Below, piece by piece: positions 1-5,284 of a DNA stretch of 5,998 nucleotides (position 1 is the first letter of the stretch; each line of letters starts with the position of its first letter). Source of the DNA: Candidatus Paenalcaligenes intestinipullorum (GTDB taxonomy: Bacteria; Pseudomonadota; Gammaproteobacteria; Burkholderiales; Burkholderiaceae_B); assembly GCA_019120675.1 (NCBI GenBank), contig DWUQ01000062.1, positions 1-5,998 of the forward strand, written 5' to 3'. Made by a program: the position numbers and the translations under genes. Under the pieces are notes generated by a model. The model had not been told where the DNA came from. It was given only the letters and a program-made list of their open reading frames with translations, and did no database searches.

Positions 1-441
1 ATGGCCAATACATGGTTGCAAGCCGCCGAACTACTCGGCTTCAAGCTGCACTTATCCTCTCCACAAGGCTATAGCCTTGACCCCGATCTTGTGGGCACGC
101 CTGACCCCGCTATTTTCCGTAGCTTTGATGATCCCATGGAAGCATGCAAAGGGGCGGATCTCGTCACCACCGATGTTTGGACCAGCATGGGGTTCGAGGA
201 GGAAAACGAAGAGCGCCGTAAAGCCTTTGCCGACTGGTGTGTGGACGAGGAAATGATGCAACAAGCTAACAGCGACGCGTTGTTTATGCATTGTTTGCCG
301 GCGCACCGTGGCGAAGAGGTCAGCGCAGAGGTCATTGATGGCCCACAAAGCGTGGTCTGGGACGAGGCCGAAAACCGCATGCACGCCCAAAAGGCATTAA
401 TGGAATTCTTGTTGCGTGGCGAGCTGCCCAACGACGCCTAA
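1..441 (+). CDS. argF: Ornithine carbamoyltransferase, C-terminal half (5' truncated by window edge)
   Basis: This enzyme transfers the carbamoyl group from carbamoyl phosphate to ornithine, giving citrulline in cytoplasmic arginine synthesis. The 146 visible residues are the ornithine-binding domain. D58-V-W-T-S-M-G64 is the SMG loop that closes over ornithine, HCLP at 97-100 followed by AHRGEEV carries the catalytic cysteine C98, and ENRMHAQKA at 124-132 is the conserved C-terminal helix segment. The family is usually about 305-310 residues, so roughly 160 N-terminal residues, including the carbamoyl-phosphate STRT motif, lie outside the window. The ATG at base 1 is therefore an internal methionine: the opening MANTWLQAA matches the middle of the protein, after the usual GDGNN. 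The HCLPAHRG form fits the anabolic enzyme (argF) rather than a catabolic arcB, and the nearby argG supports this. The gene ends at TAA and converges on argG. Confidence 0.96.
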   Translation: MANTWLQAAELLGFKLHLSSPQGYSLDPDLVGTPDPAIFRSFDDPMEACKGADLVTTDVWTSMGFEEENEERRKAFADWCVDEEMMQQANSDALFMHCLPAHRGEEVSAEVIDGPQSVVWDEAENRMHAQKALMEFLLRGELPNDA

Positions 442-456
442 AAGCTCAAGGGTGCG

Positions 457-476
457 GAGGAGCGCTTAACCTCCTC
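457..476 (+). other. Weak 6-bp hairpin just after argF
   Basis: GAGGAG (457-462) and CTCCTC (471-476) pair around an 8-base loop, starting 15 bases after the argF stop. No T-run follows, so it is not a convincing intrinsic terminator. It could slow 3' exonucleases or be chance. Confidence 0.25.
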
Positions 477-482
477 ATTACA

Positions 483-547
483 CCCATTCAGAAAATTAGC
501 TCTGGCCGCCAGACCTCTACGTTTAACGGCCGTTAAAAATGAATGGG
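483..547. repeat. Cluster of nested inverted repeats, possible three-way-junction fold
   Basis: Three inverted repeats nest within 65 bases of non-coding DNA. The outer arms CCCATTCA (483-490) and TGAATGGG (540-547) are perfectly complementary. Inside them lie a 5-bp hairpin, TCTGG-CCG-CCAGA (501-513), and a perfect 16-bp palindrome, TTTAACGGCCGTTAAA (522-537). Folded as RNA this gives a closing stem with two inner hairpins; as DNA, the palindrome could be a dimeric protein site. No T-run follows, so it is not a simple terminator. I recognise no known RNA family here. Confidence 0.45.
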
Positions 548-570
548 GTTACCCTACAATTTGAGCCTAC

Positions 571-610
571 AAAAGCATTCGGGCCTCACAAATGTGAGGC
601 CCGAATGCTT
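571..610. terminator. Bidirectional intrinsic terminator between argF and argG
   Basis: A perfect 18-bp inverted repeat (573-590 with 593-610) surrounds a 2-base centre, with a GC-rich core GGGCCTC/GAGGCCC. In the argG direction the stem runs into TTTT (574-571 on the - strand), which makes a good Rho-independent terminator. In the argF direction only GCTTCATACTT follows, a weaker U-tract. It lies between two convergent genes and probably serves both, preventing antisense read-through into either arg gene. Confidence 0.85.
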
Positions 611-630
611 CATACTTATAGGCCAAAACC

Positions 631-650
631 TCAAGCACAAATCAAGCACA
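631..650. repeat. Two-copy short direct repeat, 11-bp period
   Basis: TCAAGCACA occurs at 631-639 and again at 642-650, one helical turn apart, between the shared terminator and the end of argG. It lies downstream of both genes, so a promoter-operator role is unlikely. It may be a small local duplication. Confidence 0.4.
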
Positions 651-704
651 GTTCCTAACGCCGCACCCAATCAACAATAACCGGATGCAGCGTCGTGCCG
701 TGAT

Positions 705-2036
705 TTAGTCTTTGAGCTTAGGCAGCTCGGCGCCTTGAGCGGGTGCGAGCAAACCAACCTTGGAGTACACAAAAAGCTTATCGCGCGAATCCACAATATC
801 GTTGTTGCGCATGGTGAGCTGACCAATACGATCACGTGGGGTAAAGGTGTCGTCACCCTCCTTTTCCATCGTTAGCCGCTCAGGGCGATAACTTAAGTTG
901 TCAGATTGGGTATTGAGGATGGTGTAATCGTTGCCGCGGCGTAGTTCTAACGTGACCTCACCCGTAATCAGACGTGCCACCCAACGCTGAGCGCTTTCAC
1001 GTAGCATTAAGGCTTGGGTATCAAACCAACGTCCTTGGTACAGTAAGCGCCCCAAACGTAAGCCGTTGATGCGGTATTGTTCGATGGTGTCTTCGTTGTG
1101 AATACCCGTAACCAAACGCTCATAAGCAATGTGCAACAATGCCATGCCCGGAGCTTCGTAAATACCTCGGCTTTTGGCCTCAATGATGCGATTTTCGATT
1201 TGATCGCTCATCCCCAAGCCATGGCGCCCACCGATACGATTGGCTTCGAGCATCAACTCAACCGCATCCTCGTACACCTGTCCGTTTAAGGCAACAGGCA
1301 CCCCTTCTTCGAAACGAATGGTGACCTCTTCGGCTTCGATGGCTACATCTGAGCGCCAAAAGGGTACGCCCATGATCGGTTGTACCAAATACATACCTTT
1401 GTCGAGGAATTCGAGATCTTTGGCTTCGTGCGTCGCGCCTAGGATATTGGAGTCGGTGCTGTAGGCTTTTTCAGCGGACATTTTGTAGGCAAAGCCATAC
1501 TCACCCATATAGGCGGACATCTCGGCACGACCACCCAACTCATCAATAAAGCGCTGATCCAGCCAAGGCTTGTAGATTTTGAGCTGAGGATTGGTCAACA
1601 AACCATAGCGATAAAAGCGCTCGATGTCGTTGCCTTTGTAGGTGCTGCCATCGCCCCAAATATGCACGTCATCCTCGCGCATGGCGGCAACCAACATCGT
1701 ACCGGTGACCGCACGGCCCAAAGGTGTGGTGTTGAAGTAGGTGACCCCGCCTGTGGTCACATGAAAGGCACCGCTTTGAATCGCCGCAATGCCCTCAGCC
1801 ACAAGCTGAGCACGACAATCCACCAAACGCGCTGCCTCGGCGCCATACTCACGGGCTACGCGTGGAATGGCCTCGTAATCGGACTCATCGGGCTGGCCAA
1901 GATTAGCGGTATACGCATAGGGAATCGCGCCATTATTGCGCATCCATAAAATGGCGGCACTGGTGTCCAGGCCACCAGAAAACGCAATACCGACTTTTTG
2001 GTCGACAGGCAGGGTTTCGAGAATAGTAGTGGTCAT
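705..2036 (-). CDS. argG: Argininosuccinate synthase
   Basis: This enzyme joins citrulline and aspartate, with ATP cleaved to AMP and pyrophosphate, to make argininosuccinate, the step after ArgF. The 443-residue product has the N-type ATP pyrophosphatase loop SGGLDTS at residues 20-26, NLGQPDE at 45-51, GDGSTYKGNDIERF at 128-141, and the conserved segments STDSNILGATHEAKDLE and EANRIGGRHGLGMSDQIENR. It closely resembles the long form typified by E. coli ArgG (447 residues, recalled) along its whole length, with no frameshift or missing motif. I chose the ATG at 2036-2034 because MTTTILETLP matches the family N-terminus. The same frame extends 13 codons upstream to an ATG at 2075, adding MKPCFYCNSTTLF, which the family lacks. 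The chosen ATG has no clear Shine-Dalgarno sequence. The gene is monocistronic in this view and ends at the shared terminator. Confidence 0.97.
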   Translation of the reverse strand: MTTTILETLPVDQKVGIAFSGGLDTSAAILWMRNNGAIPYAYTANLGQPDESDYEAIPRVAREYGAEAARLVDCRAQLVAEGIAAIQSGAFHVTTGGVTYFNTTPLGRAVTGTMLVAAMREDDVHIWGDGSTYKGNDIERFYRYGLLTNPQLKIYKPWLDQRFIDELGGRAEMSAYMGEYGFAYKMSAEKAYSTDSNILGATHEAKDLEFLDKGMYLVQPIMGVPFWRSDVAIEAEEVTIRFEEGVPVALNGQVYEDAVELMLEANRIGGRHGLGMSDQIENRIIEAKSRGIYEAPGMALLHIAYERLVTGIHNEDTIEQYRINGLRLGRLLYQGRWFDTQALMLRESAQRWVARLITGEVTLELRRGNDYTILNTQSDNLSYRPERLTMEKEGDDTFTPRDRIGQLTMRNNDIVDSRDKLFVYSKVGLLAPAQGAELPKLKD

Positions 2037-2073
2037 AAAGAGGGTCGTAGAATTGCAATAAAAACAGGGCTTC

Positions 2074-2101
2074 ATTATAGCGCCCTAACGCACAACATAA
2101 A
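2074..2101 (-). promoter_or_regulatory. Putative argG promoter
   Basis: On the - strand a perfect TATAAT lies at 2079-2074, preceded after 16 bp by a poor -35 match, TTTATG (2101-2096). Transcription would start near 2067, leaving a leader of about 30 bases before the ATG at 2036. The -10 box overlaps the alternative upstream ATG (2075-2073), so a transcript from here could not use that start. The weak -35 suggests activator help or another promoter further up; a candidate is TAGTCA (2150-2145), 18 bp, TACAAT (2126-2121). I see no convincing ArgR box. Confidence 0.5.
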
Positions 2102-2329
2102 GCCGCAAAAGGAAGCTGCTATTGTACGACTAGGCTATAGCGCCTGACTAGCCAGGTTTAAGCGGATGAAGCGTGAATAAAACATGGTGGAGGATGAACG
2201 CTCTGCACTTAGCCAGCTAGGGGGCCAAGGTCGCGAGGCCGTACCCAGCTCTTGCTGCACACCTTCCGTTAGTAAGGCCAGCTCACGATTCAAATGGGGT
2301 TTACGGTAGCACCCTCTGCCTTGTGTGCT
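2102..2329. other. Intergenic stretch with no recognised gene
   Basis: No recognised coding region lies between the oxidoreductase stop and the argG promoter. A 41-codon frame on the + strand (2184-2309) and a frame that continues past the oxidoreductase TGA for 64 codons on the - strand (to a TAG at 2137-2135) are open, but neither has a good ribosome site or a product I recognise. Short repeats are present: TATAGCGCC at 2076-2084 and 2136-2144, GACTAG at 2128-2133 and 2146-2151, and CCAGCTC at 2245-2251 and 2278-2284. No U-rich terminator follows the oxidoreductase. The 5-bp pair AGCAC/GTGCT (2308-2312, 2325-2329) has no T-run, so read-through towards argG or Rho-dependent termination is possible. 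Confidence 0.5.
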
Positions 2330-3538
2330 TCACGCGTGGCTAGGACTTAACACGTTGGTTAGACCGGGAATGAGGGTCGGTTCGGCGACTGGAGGCTTTT
2401 GCCCACTCAACAAATACGTTACTAAATCACTTACAGATCGAATTTCTCGCCCAAACGGTAAAGGCTCCGAACCACGAAAGAACAAACCACGATCCACATC
2501 GCCTTCTAGGGCATACGCCAACTGCCGATCAATACAAAACTGGCCGCTTTTGGCAATGCCGTCGCGTAAACCGCACTGCACCAAACAATCAAAGCCTTCG
2601 GTACACGGACGCTCTTTGGCGACTTCTTGTAAACGAGAAACCTTGTGTAGATAGGAATCCAACCACGGGGTGCGTACCGCACGTGCCGGCAACCCGGCCA
2701 CACTCATAAAGGTTACAGTATCGTCCGCATCGGCATTAGCGAGCGTGGTTTTAAAATTAATGTGCGCATCGCCTTCTTGGGTGACGGCAAAAGCGGTACC
2801 CAATTGGACGGCGCTTGCGCCCATAGCCAGTAAGTCTTTGACTTGTTGATGAGAGTGAATCCCACCCGCAGCAATCAGGGGAATGTTTTCATTTTCAATA
2901 CCCAGCTTCTTGAACACCTCTAAGGTGCCAGCAATCGCGTTAGCAAAGGTGTAGTTGGGGTCATCCATGGCGTCTAAGCTGGCCAAGCCTAAGTGACCAG
3001 CAGCAAATTTTGGATTTTCAATGACGATGGCATCGGGCAGGCGATTTTTGCGCATCCACTTGCGTAACACCAATTGAATGCCTCGCGCATCCGATAAAAT
3101 CGGGATTAACGCCACATTTGGGTGCTCGGTGGTGAGTTCAGGCAAATCCATAGGGAGCCCTGCGCCCACGACCACCGCATCGGCACCGCTTTCGCACGCT
3201 TGGCGCACATACGCTGCATACTGCGACACCGCACGCATAATATTGACCGCCACCGCGCCACAGCCTTTCGCTAATTCCTTGGCTTTTTTAATTTCACGAT
3301 CCAAGGCTTCAAGATTGCAACGATCAATTAAGCTGGCGTCTTTGGATTTGTGGGTACGCGCCATTAGGTCAGGGTGGTGACGACGTAAATCCACACTGGA
3401 AATGGTGCCCATGCCTCCTAAGGCCGCCACACTGCCTGCGAGACGGTGCGCGGAAACACCCACGCCCATACCGCCTTGTACGATCGGAAGTAGCGCTTTG
3501 CCTTGGAGTTTAAGTCGTTCAATAATGGGTTCTAACAC
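2330..3538 (-). CDS. NAD(P)H-dependent flavin oxidoreductase, nitronate monooxygenase family
   Basis: This is an FMN-binding TIM-barrel protein of the nitronate monooxygenase (2-nitropropane dioxygenase-like) family. Members oxidise alkyl nitronates or act as NAD(P)H:quinone reductases; the true substrate here is unknown. With the GTG start the product is 402 residues. The N-terminal flavin motif QGGMG is at 21-25, AGHLG with the family histidine (H182) at 180-184, and the phosphate-binding pair AAGGI (223-227) and GASAVQLGTAF (240-250) follows. A C-terminal extension holds four cysteines (312, 318, 322, 335) before the conserved-looking GLFFRGSEPLPFG. I chose GTG at 3538-3536 over the TTG that opens the frame at 3583 because AAGGA lies 6 bases before the GTG, while the TTG has no ribosome site and lies beyond the likely transcript start. 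It lies downstream of hemN on the same strand, but a terminator separates them. Confidence 0.85.
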   Translation of the reverse strand: MLEPIIERLKLQGKALLPIVQGGMGVGVSAHRLAGSVAALGGMGTISSVDLRRHHPDLMARTHKSKDASLIDRCNLEALDREIKKAKELAKGCGAVAVNIMRAVSQYAAYVRQACESGADAVVVGAGLPMDLPELTTEHPNVALIPILSDARGIQLVLRKWMRKNRLPDAIVIENPKFAAGHLGLASLDAMDDPNYTFANAIAGTLEVFKKLGIENENIPLIAAGGIHSHQQVKDLLAMGASAVQLGTAFAVTQEGDAHINFKTTLANADADDTVTFMSVAGLPARAVRTPWLDSYLHKVSRLQEVAKERPCTEGFDCLVQCGLRDGIAKSGQFCIDRQLAYALEGDVDRGLFFRGSEPLPFGREIRSVSDLVTYLLSGQKPPVAEPTLIPGLTNVLSPSHA

Positions 3539-3544
3539 ATGGTT

Positions 3545-3549
3545 TCCTT
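3545..3549 (-). promoter_or_regulatory. Ribosome binding site deciding the GTG start of the flavin oxidoreductase
   Basis: AAGGA on the - strand, 6 bases before GTG (3538-3536). An ATG at 3541-3539 is better spaced than it is useful: in its frame it reads ATG TGT TAG and stops at once. This site therefore points to the GTG and shortens the open frame by 15 codons. Confidence 0.7.
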
Positions 3550-3591
3550 GTAGGGACAGAGGTCGGTCAGCCAAAAAAGCCAACTTAAGCC

Positions 3592-3634
3592 ATCATGCCT
3601 GTAAATGGAGGGCTAAAGAGTTAATCCATATCAA
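3592..3634 (-). promoter_or_regulatory. Putative FNR/CRP-family site and promoter for the flavin oxidoreductase
   Basis: The - strand reads TTGAT-ATGG-ATTAA at 3634-3621, one base away from the FNR consensus TTGAT-N4-ATCAA. The change (C to T) hits a core base of the second half-site, so binding may be weak. A -10-like CATGAT lies at 3597-3592, 23 bases after the box, placing the box centre near -42.5 from a start at about 3585, close to the class II activator position (-41.5). No good -35 is visible, as expected for an activated promoter. The leader to the GTG would be about 47 bases. Confidence 0.45.
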
Positions 3635-3644
3635 GCCCAAGCCG

Positions 3645-3673
3645 AAAAACCGGACAAAATTCGTCCAGTTTTT
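3645..3673 (-). terminator. Intrinsic terminator of hemN
   Basis: Three bases after the hemN stop, the - strand forms an 11-bp stem, AAAAACTGGAC with GTCCGGTTTTT, around the 7-base loop GAATTTT. One pair is a U-G wobble. On the + strand the same position is a C-A mismatch, so the element favours the hemN direction. The T5 run forms the 3' arm's tail and is followed by CGGC. It probably separates hemN transcription from the next gene. Confidence 0.75.
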
Positions 3674-3676
3674 GCG

Positions 3677-5089
3677 TTAAATCAAACGGGAATAGCGGGC
3701 CGTGGTGCGCTGTTGCAAATATTTATCAAATACCATGCTGAATGCGCGTACGAATAAGCGTCCGGCATCCAGCACCTGAATAGCGTGTGCATCCACTTGG
3801 ATGAGGCCCGCTTCTTGATAAGGGGTTAAAGCGGTCAGCTCTTGGGCAAAATAATTTTGAAAATCGATGCCGTAGCGCTGATTGAGCTCAGCAAATTGCA
3901 CGGGCATACTGCACATCAACGCCATGATGACCTCGCCTCGTAACACGTCATCATCGTCCATATCGAAGCCCCGTGCAGTAGGCAGCTGTTGCGCATCCAA
4001 ACAGGCGTAGTACTCTTTGAGTGAGCGGACATTTTGCACATGTGTACGCCCCACTTGGCCGATTGCGGACACGCCAAAGGCGACTAAGTCACTATCGGCG
4101 CGTGTGGTGTAGCCTTGAAAGTTACGATGCAATGATTTGTCGAGACGCGCCAGATTTAACTCATCATTGGGCAAGGCAAAGTGATCAAGACCAATGTACT
4201 CGTAGCCAACATCAAGCAAGCGCTGGGTGGCCATCATAAAAATCTGCAAACGCGTTTCGGCATCGGGCAAATGTGCTTCATTAATCAAGCGCTGAGCACG
4301 AAAACGCTGCGGCAAATGGGCGTAGTTATACAGTGCAATCCGATCGGGGCGCAGCTCGGCCAATCGATCGAGCGTATGGCTAAAACTGGCCACGCTTTGC
4401 TTGGGTAAGCCATAAATAAGATCGGTGTTGATCGACTCGAACCCCACCGCTCGGCTGGTGGCGATTGCTTGCTCAACCATTTCATAGGGCTGGATACGGT
4501 GGATGGCTTCTTGGACCGCTGGATCAAAGTCCTGCACTCCAAAACTGGTCCGATTAAAGCCGAGCTTTGCCAGGTGTCCAAGCATTTCGTCTGAGACGGT
4601 GCGTGGGTCAATTTCCACACTGATTTCGGCATCGTCCACAAACGTCACCTGCTCACGTACGGCGTACATCAGCTGGCTCAGCTCATCCTGACTTAAAAAG
4701 GTTGGGGTTCCCCCGCCTAAATGCAATTGTCCCGTCAAACGGTGTGGGCCCAAATGCTCAGCCACCATAACAATTTCACGTTTTAAGTAATCTAGGTACT
4801 CGGCAGAACGTGAACGGTCTTGAGTGATGATCTTGTTGCAGGCACAGAAATAACACAGCGACACACAGAACGGCAAATGAAAATACAGCGATAATGGCCG
4901 TGCTCGCTCTTGGCGCGCTCGTTGATCTAAGGCTTCAAAATATTGTTCTGGCGTATAGCCATCTTGGAAACGGTCGGCAGTGGGGTAAGAGGTGTAACGA
5001 GGGCCCGACGTATTAAAACGACGAATGAGCGCTTCAGATAGGTGTAATGGCGTGCTCAAAAAGGACGGCTCGGCGACGCGTGTGCGCAT
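3677..5089 (-). CDS. hemN: Oxygen-independent coproporphyrinogen III oxidase (radical SAM)
   Basis: HemN oxidatively decarboxylates two propionate side chains of coproporphyrinogen III to give protoporphyrinogen IX, using S-adenosylmethionine and a [4Fe-4S] cluster in place of oxygen, in the cytoplasm. The 470-residue product (E. coli HemN is about 457, recalled) has the N-terminal signature GPRYTSYPTADRF at 29-41. The HemN-type cluster motif CX3CX2CXC uses C75, C79, C82 and C84. The SAM-binding GGGTPT is at 125-130, RTSFGVQDFDP at 180-190, and a C-terminal HemN domain ends in FVRAFSMVFDKYL (446-458). The CX3CX2CXC form and intact N-terminal segment argue for true HemN over HemW-like chaperones. 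The ATG at 5089 has GGGAG 7 bases upstream. The gene has its own terminator and a divergent FNR-type promoter, consistent with induction at low oxygen. Confidence 0.96.
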   Translation of the reverse strand: MRTRVAEPSFLSTPLHLSEALIRRFNTSGPRYTSYPTADRFQDGYTPEQYFEALDQRARQERARPLSLYFHLPFCVSLCYFCACNKIITQDRSRSAEYLDYLKREIVMVAEHLGPHRLTGQLHLGGGTPTFLSQDELSQLMYAVREQVTFVDDAEISVEIDPRTVSDEMLGHLAKLGFNRTSFGVQDFDPAVQEAIHRIQPYEMVEQAIATSRAVGFESINTDLIYGLPKQSVASFSHTLDRLAELRPDRIALYNYAHLPQRFRAQRLINEAHLPDAETRLQIFMMATQRLLDVGYEYIGLDHFALPNDELNLARLDKSLHRNFQGYTTRADSDLVAFGVSAIGQVGRTHVQNVRSLKEYYACLDAQQLPTARGFDMDDDDVLRGEVIMALMCSMPVQFAELNQRYGIDFQNYFAQELTALTPYQEAGLIQVDAHAIQVLDAGRLFVRAFSMVFDKYLQQRTTARYSRLI

Positions 5090-5124
5090 ACAAGGGCTCC
5101 CAGCGGATACAAAAAGTTAGTTTA

Positions 5125-5173
5125 AGGTTCTATTGTCGCCACTTCTGTACCATTGCCCCTTGACGTGCATCAA
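5125..5173 (-). promoter_or_regulatory. Putative class II FNR-type promoter of hemN
   Basis: The - strand reads TTGAT-GCAC-GTCAA at 5173-5160, one base from the FNR consensus; the TTGA and TCAA cores are both intact. Exactly 22 bases later is the -10-like GACAAT (5137-5132; 4 of 6 matches). That predicts a start near 5125, with the box centred at -41.5, the standard class II position where FNR touches RNA polymerase. A 35-base leader then runs to the ATG at 5089 and contains GGGAG at 5101-5097. hemN is a known FNR-family target in other proteobacteria. The regulator gene is not in the window, so Anr, Dnr or Btr-type proteins are equally possible. Confidence 0.65.
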
Positions 5174-5239
5174 TCCAAAGCCAGACCTATTTTTATATTG
5201 ATTTTCAAGCAATTTTAGGGACTTTGTAAGGAAATATCG

Positions 5240-5246
5240 TATTATA
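5240..5246. promoter_or_regulatory. Possible -10 region for mrpA, overlapping a reverse-strand TATAAT
   Basis: TATTAT at 5240-5245 (+ strand; 5 of 6 matches) would start transcription near 5252, about 33 bases before the mrpA ATG. No good -35 is visible at 16-18 bp. The same bases on the - strand give a perfect TATAAT (5246-5241), with TTGAAG (5266-5261) only 14 bp upstream, too close for a normal sigma-70 promoter. The 5189-5250 stretch is AT-rich. Confidence 0.3.
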
Positions 5247-5284
5247 GAGGTCCACTTTCCCTTCAACGCTGCTTTTAACGTCGC

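Noticed and set aside
52..431. Long reverse-strand open frames opposite argF
   Set aside because: They overlap a clear argF coding region and their products show no family motifs.
1..441. A complete 146-residue gene beginning with ATG at base 1
   Set aside because: The methionine is internal to ornithine carbamoyltransferase; the N-terminal domain is missing because the window starts there.
1077..1949. Forward-strand open frames of 70-95 codons inside argG
   Set aside because: They are antisense to a fully conserved argG and have no recognisable product.
2184..2309. A 41-codon forward open frame starting ATG GTG GAG
   Set aside because: No Shine-Dalgarno sequence, no recognisable product, and a composition that does not look coding.
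2308..2329. Hairpin AGCAC/GTGCT as the terminator of the flavin oxidoreductase
   Set aside because: The stem is only 5 bp, the loop is 12 bases, and no T-run follows on the - strand.
3539..3583. TTG at 3583 as the start of the flavin oxidoreductase
   Set aside because: It lacks a ribosome site and lies about at the predicted transcript start; the GTG at 3538 has AAGGA at good spacing.
2325..3680. Forward open frames of 92-109 codons across the flavin oxidoreductase
   Set aside because: They are antisense shadows of a gene with clear FMN-binding motifs.
4021..4691. Open frames on both strands within hemN in other frames
   Set aside because: They are shadows of the conserved hemN reading frame.
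5198..5208. TTGATTTTCAA as another FNR site
   Set aside because: The half-sites TTGA and TCAA are 3 bases apart; FNR-family proteins need 6.
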